A DNA stretch of 35,753 bases from JAHJBR01 sp040757035 (GTDB taxonomy: Archaea > Micrarchaeota > Micrarchaeia > Anstonellales > Bilamarchaeaceae): contig JBFLYM010000007.1 of assembly GCA_040757035.1 (NCBI GenBank), forward strand, positions 1 to 35,753, written 5' to 3'. A program made the translations under genes and the position numbers. The number at the start of each line of letters is the position of its first letter. The stretch's first letter is position 1. This document shows, piece by piece, positions 14,544-22,995 of the stretch. The notes beneath the pieces are model-generated. The model did no database searches. It saw only the letters and a list, made by a program, of their open reading frames with translations, and was not told the DNA's origin.

Positions 14544-14779
14544 TGATACAAATCTTGTTGTATTATCATCAACGCCCATTTTTCTTTTTGAGGTTATTTC
14601 TTTGCAGATTGTCCTTTGTCTGCGCAGAAAACAACAATTACAGACGCATTCAAAACATCTTATCCTACCAATCCTAGGTTTAACTATTGACCAAATTGTT
14701 AATTTACATTAAACTATTAGTAATCTTTTAATTATAATAATCTTTTTAATTTATTCTTTTAATTAATTTTGTGATTCTA

Positions 14780-15592
14780 ATGTCTGCATACGAAATTTTA
14801 CATTTGATAGAATTAAACAAAAAGAAAGCTGAACTGGACTTCAAGAAAGGATATCTAATTATAAAAGGAAATGATAAAAATGATGAACAAATCAATATAT
14901 TCAATAACGAATTAACAGAAATTTTATATCAAATTTCTGCATTAGAAAAAAAATTGCAAAAAAAACATATTTCACTTTTCTATCCAAATGAAGATGAATT
15001 GATAAAATTAGGATCAGAACTTGAAAAATTTAGTCCTGCTGAAATATATTCTGCAATCGAAAAGAAAAACGGTATTGCTTACGAACTTTTTGAGAAAAGA
15101 GGAAAAATTATTAAAGAAAATTTTGAAAAGAGAGGAGAAATTGCTGCATTGATTGAATTCGCAAACTCATTGCATCAAAATATAAGGATTAAATTGATAA
15201 AAGAGATTAAATCAGGAGAATTTAAGGAACTGGATATTAATGCGCTTAATGAGAAAGAAAGACTTAAATTATTTACACTGCTCAATCGCAGCGGGATAAC
15301 GTGTTTTTTGGATAAACATTTGCTAACTTCAGAAAGCACGGCTGAGAGTATTAAATGGAACGAAATCAAGATTCAGCTTAATGGGAGATATCTTTGGATA
15401 GATCAAGAAAAAGAAGATGAAATAAAACAATTTGAAAAAGAATTGACAAAAGTTTCTAATCTTGTGCAAATTAAAAATGCTGAACGACAGATAAAGGCGT
15501 TTACCCCTGAAGAAGAAACGCAATTTAAAGATTTGCAGGTTGCATATCTTGCCATGATAAAAAAACGCGATGCATTTTTTGAGGAAAAGTAA
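14780..15592 (+). CDS. Predicted coiled-coil protein of unknown function
   Basis: A 270-residue soluble, charged and mainly helical protein with no signal peptide or membrane span. Heptad-like regions around 40-65 and 200-225 suggest coiled coils. No family is recognised. The GTG at 14771 could add three residues, but it forms part of a GTGAT ribosome site five bases before the ATG at 14780, so I use the ATG. It converges on the next gene, and the shared hairpin between them encodes the identical last residues EEK of both proteins. Confidence 0.7.
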   Translation: MSAYEILHLIELNKKKAELDFKKGYLIIKGNDKNDEQINIFNNELTEILYQISALEKKLQKKHISLFYPNEDELIKLGSELEKFSPAEIYSAIEKKNGIAYELFEKRGKIIKENFEKRGEIAALIEFANSLHQNIRIKLIKEIKSGEFKELDINALNEKERLKLFTLLNRSGITCFLDKHLLTSESTAESIKWNEIKIQLNGRYLWIDQEKEDEIKQFEKELTKVSNLVQIKNAERQIKAFTPEEETQFKDLQVAYLAMIKKRDAFFEEK

Positions 15593-15613
15593 AAATTTCT
15601 GTTTTTACTTTTC
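15584..15613. terminator. Bidirectional hairpin between convergent genes
   Basis: GAAAAGTAAAAA (15584-15595) and TTTTTACTTTTC (15602-15613) form a perfect 12-bp stem with a 6-base loop. Each arm contains the stop codon of one of the two convergent genes, and downstream of each stop a T-rich arm follows, which suits termination in both directions. Confidence 0.65.
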
Positions 15614-16429
15614 TTCTACTTGTGAACCGGATATTTTTAGCATATCTTTTAGAAGGAGTTTTTCAAATTCATTTCTTGTATATTCTTGTTGTGTTGTAGG
15701 ATTTGTTATATCTGTTTGTACACGATCAATCTTATACGTTTTTCCATCGAGTACAAATGTGATAGGTTGTTGTTCTGCTAATTCCTTATTAATCTCATCT
15801 GTTACGTGGTCTATTTGGTTTTTGAATGCTTCTTTAATTGGTTTTTTTACTGTTTTTAACCACAAGAAACCTCCTCTAACATACTCTATGTCTGGATAAG
15901 CCTTCTTAGTATCTTCCATTTTTTTCTCGAATCGAACTTGAAGGTCATTAAAAACATTCTTGAAATTACCTTCGGTTATCCAATCAGCATCAGAAAGCGT
16001 TACACCAGTAGCGGTACCAGTTTCTTTATCTATTGAAAAATTGTTAATAAACTGGAGTTTGATTGCTTCTTTTTCAGTTATTCCTTCGTTTTTTTTGGGT
16101 ATGATCGGTACGTCTTTAACCGGTACGGTTCCGACTTCATTTGGTATTGGTACACTCGATAAAACGATTTTTTCGTTTAATTGTTTTTTAAATTCTTTAA
16201 ATCCCTTTTCACCTGCACCATGCTTTCGTATGATCTCCTTAAGCATGTCTGCAACAGTTCCTCTATTCGCGTTGATATATGGTATGAAGTCAGGATTCTC
16301 TACTAAAAAATTACGTGTTTTTTTATTACGATCTATATATAGCAATTTTTTAGTTTCTTCATTCATTCCTCTTATATAATCAGAATAATACGCCGCCTCC
16401 TTATCTAATATCTTTTGTTTATAAACCAT
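15605..16429 (-). CDS. Conserved-looking protein of unknown function
   Basis: A 274-residue soluble protein that I do not recognise. It has a helical N-terminal half and a proline/valine-rich linker around 110-135 (VPIPNEVGTVPVKDVPIIPK), followed by a mixed helix/strand C-terminal half with a WLKTVKKP segment near 195. No signal peptide, membrane span or catalytic motif is visible. The ATG at 16429 lies about 28 bases from a TATA box (TATTTAAATTATA on the minus strand), so translation is probably leaderless. The promoter block occurs twice upstream. Both this gene and its convergent partner end in EEK. Confidence 0.7.
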   Translation of the reverse strand: MVYKQKILDKEAAYYSDYIRGMNEETKKLLYIDRNKKTRNFLVENPDFIPYINANRGTVADMLKEIIRKHGAGEKGFKEFKKQLNEKIVLSSVPIPNEVGTVPVKDVPIIPKKNEGITEKEAIKLQFINNFSIDKETGTATGVTLSDADWITEGNFKNVFNDLQVRFEKKMEDTKKAYPDIEYVRGGFLWLKTVKKPIKEAFKNQIDHVTDEINKELAEQQPITFVLDGKTYKIDRVQTDITNPTTQQEYTRNEFEKLLLKDMLKISGSQVEEK

Positions 16430-16440
16430 ATGACATCCCT

Positions 16441-16475
16441 CTTTTTTTGTTATAATTTAAATACCTATTCTCACT
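16441..16475 (-). promoter_or_regulatory. Promoter repeat, copy 1 (active position)
   Basis: A 35-base block holding a minus-strand TATA box TATTTAAATTATA, correctly spaced for the ATG at 16429. It recurs at 16499-16533 with one mismatch. Confidence 0.6.
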
Positions 16476-16498
16476 TCATATATAAATATTTTTCTATA

Positions 16499-16533
16499 CT
16501 TTTTTTGTTATAATTTAAATACATATTCTCACT
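16499..16533 (-). repeat. Promoter repeat, copy 2
   Basis: 34 of 35 bases match 16441-16475, offset by 58 bases. It lies between the SNF2 gene stop (16541) and copy 1, so it could give a second start with a longer leader, or be a leftover of tandem duplication. Confidence 0.7.
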
Positions 16534-16540
16534 CGTGAAG

Positions 16541-18802
16541 TTAGGTTGTCGCCTCGTCCCGCAATTCAAATATTTCCCTAAGCTGTTTGCCATCAAGTTT
16601 GGTTAAAATATCTTCACCCGAACCGATAATTGAATCCGCAAGCTCCTTTTTGCGCACGAGCAAATCTGCAATGCGCTCCTCAACGGTTCCTTTTGTTATA
16701 AGTTTGTAGACAAACACATTCTTCATCTGGCCGATGCGATATGCTCTGTCTGTCGCCTGGTTCTCTACCGCCGGATTCCACCATCGGTCGAAATGAATAA
16801 CGTTTGTGGCAGCGGTGAGATTTAGACCAAGACCTCCGGCTTTCAACGAGAGAATCATGATTTTGGGTTTTTTATCGCTTTTAATATCATGCACTTCTAT
16901 TGCTTCTGTTTGGAATTCCTTTACAATTTTATCTCGCGCCTTTCTTCCGAGTCCTCCATGAAAGTAATAGAATGCTGCTAGACCACCAAATTCTTTTTTT
17001 AGGTTTTCGTATAACAGGGATGCCATTTCAGTGTATTGGGAAAATATAAGACACGATTCGTTGTTTTCAATTATAGTTTGAATAAGCTCGTGTAATCGTT
17101 CCACCTTTCCAGAGCGGTCTCCGAGCGTCAGCGAATCTTTGAGTAGATTGGTTGGGTGGTTGCATATCTGTTTCAGTTTTGTGATGGTCGCGAATATCTC
17201 AATTCTCCGCTTGCCTCCTATTTCGGCTTCGATGCGCTCCATAGATGAATCTACAACCGCTTTGTAAAGCGTTGCCTGTTCCATAGTTAGTCTGCACCAT
17301 TCCATTATCTCGTTCTTTTCTGGAAGGTCGGTTATGATTCTCTTGTCCGTCTTTAATCTTCTAAGTAGAAATGGGCTTATTGCCCTGTTCAACGCCAGTT
17401 TTCTCTTCTCGTTGGAATTGGTTTCGATTGGTTTTGCGTAATTCTCTTTGAATTCCTTCCATGCTGGTAGATAGCCTGGGTTCAGGAACTCCATTATTGA
17501 CCATAATTCGGAAAGGCGGTTCTCGATAGGAGTGCCTGTAAGCGCGATCCTGATTTCGGAATGTAGTTTCTTTATATGTTGTGTCTGTTTTGTGAATGGA
17601 TTTTTTATGTTCTGCGCTTCATCAAGCACAATAACAGCCCATGGTATCGATTCAAATTCTTTTTCATCACGCCATACAAGTGAATAGCTTGTTAAGATGA
17701 CATCCATTCTATTTACTTCTCTTGTGAATTCTTTTCCGTCCTTTCTTTCCATACTATGGTGCATAAAGATTCTTAGACCTGGAGCGAAGCGCGAGAATTC
17801 GTCCATCCAGTTTCCAATTACGGATGTGGGGCAGATTATAAGTATTGGTTTTCTGTTGCTTTTAACTAATTTTACTATGTGCGCGATGACCTGCACGGTC
17901 TTGCCAAGTCCCATATCGTCGGCAAGCAACGCACCCAAACCAAACCGTGAAAGAAAATCAAGCCATCCCACCCCGCGTTTTTGATATGGCCTTAGTTTGC
18001 CTATAAAACCTTCGGGCTCATTTAATTCGCTGAAGCATTCGTTTTCTGATATGGCTTCGATAATGGATTCAAATTTCGTTCCATTATTTGAAAAACTAAT
18101 TTCAACGCCTTCATTGGCGGCCGATATGCCAAAACCGATAGCTTTCTGAATTGATTTTACTTCTTTCGTTTTATTGAGAAGGTCCATAACCTTTGATGCA
18201 TCATCTGGATTTATCTCAACCCATCGGTCTCTCACCTGTACGAGATTTGTCTTGCTTCTGACAATCGCTTCAAATTCATCCTGGTCTATATCAATCCCAT
18301 CCAACGAGACGCTATAATCGAACGCGAGTATATCAAGATTGGAGGCCTTTTCAGTAATGAGATTGTTATTGTTCCTGAGCGCAAGATTTATCCTTATCGG
18401 CGCCGTTACATTGATCTCAAGATTTTTTGGTATTTGTACCGTAAATCCCTTTTCGCGAAGTGCAAAGGCATCGTTCTTAAGAAAATCATATACCATTGCT
18501 GAACTCAAATCCAATGCGCCGCTCATTATCGCATCTGTTGAAAATCCAGGAATTTTTGATGCTTCGGCAATTTTTCTAGCACTGCAAAGCTTCAATGCTA
18601 TGTTTTTGGATTTTTGTGCATCTTTGATTGGATATATGAGACTTGGGTCATGCTTTGATTGCATAAAATATTCAAGCCTCCAGATTCCATTCTCTGGAAG
18701 ACTGAGTCTAAAAAGCAGATTGTAATCATCTGAGATTTGGAACCTGAATTGGTCGCTGATGCTATTGGTTCCAGAAGCGAAAACAAAGCGGTTTTCGGTC
18801 AT
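16541..18802 (-). CDS. SNF2-family ATPase (Swi2/Snf2 helicase)
   Basis: A 753-residue superfamily 2 translocase that moves along double-stranded DNA using ATP. Residues 1-265 form an N-terminal domain of the type seen in prokaryotic SNF2 proteins. The motor follows: LRPYQKRGVGWL at 270-281, Walker A DMGLGKT (296-302), DEAQ box (394-397), and the C-terminal helicase domain with AGGLGLNL and RAYRIGQ (686-692). It lies 39 bases downstream of a SWIM-domain gene, the usual partner of prokaryotic SNF2 proteins, so the two probably form a DNA-remodelling or repair complex. The pair is patchily distributed in prokaryotes and may be acquired by transfer. Confidence 0.95.
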   Translation of the reverse strand: MTENRFVFASGTNSISDQFRFQISDDYNLLFRLSLPENGIWRLEYFMQSKHDPSLIYPIKDAQKSKNIALKLCSARKIAEASKIPGFSTDAIMSGALDLSSAMVYDFLKNDAFALREKGFTVQIPKNLEINVTAPIRINLALRNNNNLITEKASNLDILAFDYSVSLDGIDIDQDEFEAIVRSKTNLVQVRDRWVEINPDDASKVMDLLNKTKEVKSIQKAIGFGISAANEGVEISFSNNGTKFESIIEAISENECFSELNEPEGFIGKLRPYQKRGVGWLDFLSRFGLGALLADDMGLGKTVQVIAHIVKLVKSNRKPILIICPTSVIGNWMDEFSRFAPGLRIFMHHSMERKDGKEFTREVNRMDVILTSYSLVWRDEKEFESIPWAVIVLDEAQNIKNPFTKQTQHIKKLHSEIRIALTGTPIENRLSELWSIMEFLNPGYLPAWKEFKENYAKPIETNSNEKRKLALNRAISPFLLRRLKTDKRIITDLPEKNEIMEWCRLTMEQATLYKAVVDSSMERIEAEIGGKRRIEIFATITKLKQICNHPTNLLKDSLTLGDRSGKVERLHELIQTIIENNESCLIFSQYTEMASLLYENLKKEFGGLAAFYYFHGGLGRKARDKIVKEFQTEAIEVHDIKSDKKPKIMILSLKAGGLGLNLTAATNVIHFDRWWNPAVENQATDRAYRIGQMKNVFVYKLITKGTVEERIADLLVRKKELADSIIGSGEDILTKLDGKQLREIFELRDEATT

Positions 18803-18841
18803 TTTTTCCCACTTTCCCTTGCCATCTCCTTTTATTTTTTG

Positions 18842-19516
18842 CTATTTTTTTATTTTCTTTGAAATTTTCCTTTTGGATTTGTTCTTTCTCTTTGATTTAT
18901 GTACTTTGGTTGTTTTGAGTAGAATTCGTTTGCTGGAAAGCAACTCAAATAATGCTTCTGGTTCAATACCTTGGAGTTTGAAAAGGATTTGTGGTGCTTT
19001 ATCTATTTCATCTGCCAGTACGTAATATAGCGCAGCAATATGTTTACAAGGATTCACCCAATCAGGACAACTGCATTTGGATTCGAAACTTTCTGGAATA
19101 AGAGATACGCCGCAAATCTCTTCAATATTTAGAGGCATTTCATTGTTAAGGAGCACTCCAAGAACTTCAGGAGAATTATTTATGTTTTTTATTATCCTCT
19201 CCCATCGTTTTTTAGTGTGTGTTTTGAATGATATATCCACAGAATAATCTCCAAGCGAGCCTTCAACCTTGGCACTTAAGTTCCCTTTCTCAAGCCGTAT
19301 ATCAAATACTCGTTCGGCTCTTGCATATGCTCTTCCACGCGCCATGCGCTTTTCATCGCCTTTACTTTCTACCAATTTGATCCATTTTTGCCCCCACCAA
19401 GTTATACCAAATTTCTTTCCTTTTTTGCCAGGGACTGGTTTCGGTATAGGGGCTGCTTTTGGAAAGTCCCAATGATTCCAACTTCTTCTCCACCAACCGA
19501 TAAACTCACCTCGCAT
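18842..19516 (-). CDS. SWIM zinc-finger protein
   Basis: A 224-residue protein with the SWIM signature C148-x-C150-x6-C157-x-H159 (KCSCPDWVNPCKH), a zinc-binding motif used for DNA or protein contacts. The N-terminus, with WWRRSWNHW and FGITWWGQKWI, is typical of SWIM proteins encoded next to SNF2 ATPases. The C-terminal 25 residues are highly basic (KSKRKNKSKRKISKKIKK) and could bind DNA. It is the first gene of a two-gene operon with the SNF2 gene. An 8-bp inverted repeat lies 18 bases before its start codon. Confidence 0.9.
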   Translation of the reverse strand: MRGEFIGWWRRSWNHWDFPKAAPIPKPVPGKKGKKFGITWWGQKWIKLVESKGDEKRMARGRAYARAERVFDIRLEKGNLSAKVEGSLGDYSVDISFKTHTKKRWERIIKNINNSPEVLGVLLNNEMPLNIEEICGVSLIPESFESKCSCPDWVNPCKHIAALYYVLADEIDKAPQILFKLQGIEPEALFELLSSKRILLKTTKVHKSKRKNKSKRKISKKIKK

Positions 19517-19533
19517 ATCTTGACTTTGCCACT

Positions 19534-19560
19534 TTACGCCTAAAGATATGTCAGGCGTAA
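19534..19560. promoter_or_regulatory. Inverted repeat upstream of the SWIM/SNF2 operon
   Basis: TTACGCCT (19534-19541) and AGGCGTAA (19553-19560) are perfect 8-bp arms with an 11-base spacer, centred about 30 bases before the ATG at 19516. No clear TATA box precedes it. It could be a repressor site or a leader hairpin. The rest of 19561-19708 shows no RNA gene or other structure I can support. Confidence 0.45.
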
Positions 19561-19708
19561 GTTTTTGAATAATCTTTCATTCCTTAATTTGGAAATTATG
19601 AAGAAAAAGCTTTTAATGATTTCTCTGCGAAAGATGAGATGATGAACTAAATCAATTAGAGGAAGTTAATTCGGAACAGCACAAATATATCTTATAGATG
19701 ATGCTACG

Positions 19709-20605
19709 ATGAAAAATAAGAGGAATTTAATCGGACTGCTATTAATAGTTGGGTTTGTTTTGATTAGTGGCTGTGTTGAAGAGAAACCAGAAGAAAAGCC
19801 TTCTGATTCTTGGGCGGAGATTAGAGCCAATGATGTTGCCATTTTATCCGATGGATGGAGTCAGCCAAAAAGAATTGAAGTAAGTGATGATGGATGGGAA
19901 GATGGAGTGTATATTTCAAGTGATGGAAACACATTATATTTTGTATATTATCCTGGCGATATTCTTGCCGATTTAAAGGCAGGAAAGTTCAAGGATGATA
20001 TTGATGTGTATTACTCGATAAAGCCCTTCACCTCAAAGAAAAAACATGCAATATCAGAAGATATATGGTCGGAAGGCGGGGTTATGATTTCTGGCTCTGA
20101 CATGTATTATATGTCTAATAAGCCAATAGATGACAATGATAAAAATTATGATGACAATATCTATAAAAATGGAGAATTATTGACTTTTAATACTAACCAA
20201 AGTGAAGGAGATCCCCACCATTGTTCTGCAAAAAACGAACTATATTTTTGGATAAATAAAGAAGAGGTTACTAAAGAAATTTATGTGTATAAAAATAATC
20301 ATGTTTCCAAACTTCCTGAACCTATTAATGACGGACACGAGAACATTCAGCCTTTTTTAACTCCTGATTGTCAAACAATGTATTTCACTTCAAACAGAGA
20401 CGGAGGAGTGTTAAAGATATATAAATCACAAAGACTCGGTGAAGATTCTTGGAGCAATCCGAAAATTGTAGTTTCTAGTAAATATGGGGTTGGCGAGCCA
20501 ACGCTAACAGATGACGGCAAATTCTTGTTTTTTGTCCAGCTATTTAAGTCTGAAGATGGAAACTCTTCCACTACTGATATTTTTTATTCTGAAAAATTAT
20601 CATAG
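19709..20605 (+). CDS. Secreted lipoprotein with PD40/TolB-like beta-propeller repeats
   Basis: A 298-residue protein with a signal peptide and lipobox (LISGC, lipidated C22), then a short acidic linker (EEKPEEKPSD) leading to an outer domain. The domain contains at least four propeller-blade motifs of the PD40 (WD40-like) kind: DGVYISSDGNTLYFV, a weaker blade near ELYFW, ENIQPFLTPDCQTMYFTSN, and VGEPTLTDDGKFLFF. Such domains mediate binding to proteins or carbohydrates outside the membrane; no catalytic residues are seen. It stands alone, and its stop codon overlaps the 3' end of the tRNA-Gln gene on the other strand by three bases. Confidence 0.85.
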   Translation: MKNKRNLIGLLLIVGFVLISGCVEEKPEEKPSDSWAEIRANDVAILSDGWSQPKRIEVSDDGWEDGVYISSDGNTLYFVYYPGDILADLKAGKFKDDIDVYYSIKPFTSKKKHAISEDIWSEGGVMISGSDMYYMSNKPIDDNDKNYDDNIYKNGELLTFNTNQSEGDPHHCSAKNELYFWINKEEVTKEIYVYKNNHVSKLPEPINDGHENIQPFLTPDCQTMYFTSNRDGGVLKIYKSQRLGEDSWSNPKIVVSSKYGVGEPTLTDDGKFLFFVQLFKSEDGNSSTTDIFYSEKLS

Positions 20606-20675
20606 CCCTATCCAGATTCGAACTGGAGTCCCAAGGTCCAAAGCCTTATGTCCTTGACCACTAGACGATAGGGCT
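20603..20675 (-). tRNA. tRNA-Gln (anticodon TTG)
   Basis: On the minus strand, acceptor AGCCCTA (20675-20669) pairs with TAGGGCT (20610-20604) and the discriminator is A. The anticodon stem TAAGG/CCTTG encloses loop CTTTGGA, giving anticodon TTG. The T arm carries TTCGAAT. CCA is not encoded and there is no intron. It lies just after proS on the same strand. Confidence 0.94.
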
Positions 20676-20690
20676 AACCCTTAATTAAAA

Positions 20691-22160
20691 TTAATACTGT
20701 CTCGCAAAATACATAAATATATTTGCCGGTTTGCCACAATTTACGCATTTTTTATCGTTAGGCACATCAGAACTTTCAAACTCGCATTTATCCGAATTGA
20801 AAAATGAAAACATTGTTCCGCGCGCGTCGCAGGAATATTTTTCTTTTAATTCGTTCGCACATTTTTCGCCTTCTATTTGATCGGTGCAAAATGCGACCTT
20901 TACTATTTTTCCTTGACCTATTTTTTTTATCATTTCCTCGCAATTTTCGGCACTGTCCAAACTTTTTATAAATCTCTCTGAACTCTTTGCGCTGAGCCGT
21001 TTGTTTAATGACCTTGCAGCATCAAAAATTGCATTTTCCATATCCGCAATCTTCACACTTTCTTTCTTTTTATTATCCCGCGTAACAATTACTACACTAT
21101 CTTCCGCAATATCGCGTTCGCCTATTTCTATTCTGATCGGAACGCCCTTCATCTCCCAATAATTGAATTTGGAACCTGGCGTTTGATCGCGCAAATCCAG
21201 ATGTGCGCGGAAATTCTTGGAAATTTTTTTCTGAATTTCTTTAGCGAAAGCGATCACTTTTTCCTCATTTCCTTTTTTTATTATTGGGATTATTACAATT
21301 TGTACAGGTGCGATTTCAACAGGAAGTACAAGTCCGCTGTTATCTCCATGCAACGACAACATAGTCACATAAATTCTGCTTATTCCTGGTCCATAGCATG
21401 TCTGCCACGCATACTCAGATTCATTTTTTTCATTTATATATTTTATATTATACGCAGTAGAAAAATGCTGCCCTAAGAGATGAGTACTCGCAACTTGTAA
21501 TACCTTTCCATCTGGCATAAGCGTATCTACTGCAAATGTATCGCTCGCTCCAGGAAATTTATCCCACTGCGGTCTTTTGAAAATTATATATGGAATACCT
21601 AATCTTTCCCATACAATTTTTTTAGTCAATATGGCGTCTTCTACGATTTGGTTTTTAGCATTCTCATTGTTTGCGAAAACGTTGTGTGTTTCTATCCATA
21701 AAAATTCCCTGCCCCGTATAAATGGTTTGGTTGCTTTTGTTTCATGCCGCCACACGCATCCTTTTTGATATATTTTTATTGGTAGATCTGAAATTCCATT
21801 GACCCAAAGCGCATACATCGGATAAATGCACGCTTCGCCTGTCGGTTTTAATGCATATCTTTCTTCCAATTTTTTATCTCCAACCTCAGTAATCCAAAAT
21901 ACTTCAGGAATAAATCCTTTTACATGCTCCTTTTCTGCTCCAAACGATTTTTCATGAACTAAAGCAGGAAAAAATGCTGACGAGTGTCCTGTTTTTTCTA
22001 ATTCTTCATCATAATTTTTGTATATAATATCTATGCTTTTCATTGCCCATGGCATAACAACTATAAATCCCTTTATATTATAGCGAAGATCGCACAGTTC
22101 TGCTTCCTTAAGAATCGTATTATACCAATCTGAAAAATTATTATCTTTGTCAATATTCAT
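20691..22160 (-). CDS. proS: Prolyl-tRNA synthetase, archaeal/eukaryotic type
   Basis: A 489-residue class II synthetase that attaches proline to tRNA-Pro. It has the family's TGE loop (107-109), motif 2 region WRHETKATKPF beginning at 137, and the anticodon-binding domain. The C-terminal zinc domain includes CVNCGK and ends in the aromatic YFARQY, as archaeal-type ProRS does (the terminal tyrosine reaches the active site region). The ATG at 22160 follows a GAGGTA ribosome site that lies in a perfect 10-bp tandem duplication. The gene upstream on the same strand, 62 bases away, encodes a coiled-coil/winged-helix protein. Confidence 0.97.
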   Translation of the reverse strand: MNIDKDNNFSDWYNTILKEAELCDLRYNIKGFIVVMPWAMKSIDIIYKNYDEELEKTGHSSAFFPALVHEKSFGAEKEHVKGFIPEVFWITEVGDKKLEERYALKPTGEACIYPMYALWVNGISDLPIKIYQKGCVWRHETKATKPFIRGREFLWIETHNVFANNENAKNQIVEDAILTKKIVWERLGIPYIIFKRPQWDKFPGASDTFAVDTLMPDGKVLQVASTHLLGQHFSTAYNIKYINEKNESEYAWQTCYGPGISRIYVTMLSLHGDNSGLVLPVEIAPVQIVIIPIIKKGNEEKVIAFAKEIQKKISKNFRAHLDLRDQTPGSKFNYWEMKGVPIRIEIGERDIAEDSVVIVTRDNKKKESVKIADMENAIFDAARSLNKRLSAKSSERFIKSLDSAENCEEMIKKIGQGKIVKVAFCTDQIEGEKCANELKEKYSCDARGTMFSFFNSDKCEFESSDVPNDKKCVNCGKPANIFMYFARQY

Positions 22161-22165
22161 AAAAT

Positions 22166-22208
22166 TACCTCAAGGTACCTCAAGGAGACCTCTGATTTAG
22201 AATCAGAG
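22166..22208 (-). promoter_or_regulatory. Duplicated ribosome site and hairpin before proS
   Basis: TACCTCAAGG occurs twice in tandem (22166-22175 and 22176-22185); read on the minus strand each copy gives CCTTGAGGTA with a ribosome site, and the proximal one is correctly placed for proS. Just upstream, CTCTGATT (22190-22197) and AATCAGAG (22201-22208) form a perfect 8-bp hairpin with a 3-base loop. It lies between the preceding stop codon and proS and could weaken or terminate read-through. Confidence 0.5.
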
Positions 22209-22222
22209 AATGAATTATTATT

Positions 22223-22918
22223 TTATCTATTTTGTCGTATATAGCCATTTTTAAGCAAGTATTCCAACCGCTCCTCAACGCGCGCAAATGGGATTCCATA
22301 TGATTTCGCGAATTGGCTTATGTTCATTTCACCACAATGTGTTTTAAGCCATTTGAATATTTCTTGCGTGAGCATTTCATCGTTTATACCCTCAAGCTGT
22401 TTTATTCTCGCGTGATAGTTGTCTCGCTTTTTTTCACATTCAAGAAGAATACGCGCGTTTTGTTCGCTTGAAAGAACAAGATCCTTATATTTTTTCTCAA
22501 GCGATGCGTATTTTTCCTGCAGTTCAATATTTTTCTGCGTTGTGGAATATCCTTCGGACTCCATTATCGCGCGCATTTCATTAAATATCGATAAGAGCGG
22601 TGTATAGAGTTCTTTTGTTTTAACTTCATAGAAATCCTCGCTGATCTTTAATATATTGAGGAGCGTAAAAAATGCTTCAAATTCCCGTCGCTTTCTATCT
22701 TGACCCAATGAATAAGTAAATATTAACTGATCTGGTAAAAAAGTGATGCGATAAAAATGATGAACGTTTCCCTTAAGGTCTGCGGTTTCAATTTTTTCAA
22801 GCATGATTTTTTTATTTTCCACTGCGATTGTTGAAAATCCGAGCTCATCAAACCGCACGTTAATCTTGGAAAAATTGCGCAGCGCTTTCCCTTTTAATGT
22901 TATTGATGCTTCGTCCAT
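22223..22918 (-). CDS. Coiled-coil protein with C-terminal winged helix, paralogue of the protein at 30963
   Basis: A 231-residue protein with an N-terminal mixed domain, a long coiled coil (about 110-180) and a C-terminal helical domain of winged-helix appearance. The C-terminus (EMNISQFAKSYGIP, RVEERLEYLLKNGYIRQ) aligns closely with the C-terminus of the 244-residue protein encoded at 30963-31697 (EINISDFSKFYKIP, RVEEMLNVLVKEGYVQ). The N-terminal halves share the same layout but have diverged. The family is not known to me. The paralogue belongs to a VirB4-like operon, so this copy may be an adaptor or regulator for the same apparatus. It is leaderless from a TATA element shared with dapA. 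Confidence 0.75.
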   Translation of the reverse strand: MDEASITLKGKALRNFSKINVRFDELGFSTIAVENKKIMLEKIETADLKGNVHHFYRITFLPDQLIFTYSLGQDRKRREFEAFFTLLNILKISEDFYEVKTKELYTPLLSIFNEMRAIMESEGYSTTQKNIELQEKYASLEKKYKDLVLSSEQNARILLECEKKRDNYHARIKQLEGINDEMLTQEIFKWLKTHCGEMNISQFAKSYGIPFARVEERLEYLLKNGYIRQNR

Positions 22919-22936
22919 GCTTGTTACATTTGCAAC

Positions 22937-22995
22937 ATTAAATATAAATATATGATTGATAGTAAATTGGTTGATAGTATAATAGGTTGTCAGTA
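22937..22995. promoter_or_regulatory. Divergent promoter with three operator-like direct repeats before dapA
   Basis: ATTAAATATAAATAT (22937-22951) serves as TATA box in both directions, 26 bases from the ATG at 22918. Toward dapA it is followed by GATTGATAGTA (22954-22964), GGTTGATAGTA (22969-22979) and GGTTGTCAGTA (22985-22995), three direct repeats at 15-16 base spacing. The first covers the promoter start region and the last touches the dapA start codon. The arrangement suggests cooperative binding of a regulator of the lysine operon. Confidence 0.55.

Noticed and set aside
14391..14579. Minus-strand frame over repeat copy C
   Set aside because: The frame is formed by the repeat sequence, has no recognisable start signal, and shares its residues with the ilvD tail only because both cross the same repeat.
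16441..16533. Possible CRISPR array from the two 35-base repeats
   Set aside because: Only two repeats with a 23-base spacer are present, no cas genes are near, and the repeats hold a correctly placed TATA box.
22954..22995. Lysine riboswitch before dapA
   Set aside because: The leader is only about 25 bases beyond the expected start, too short for the lysine riboswitch, and consists of direct repeats.
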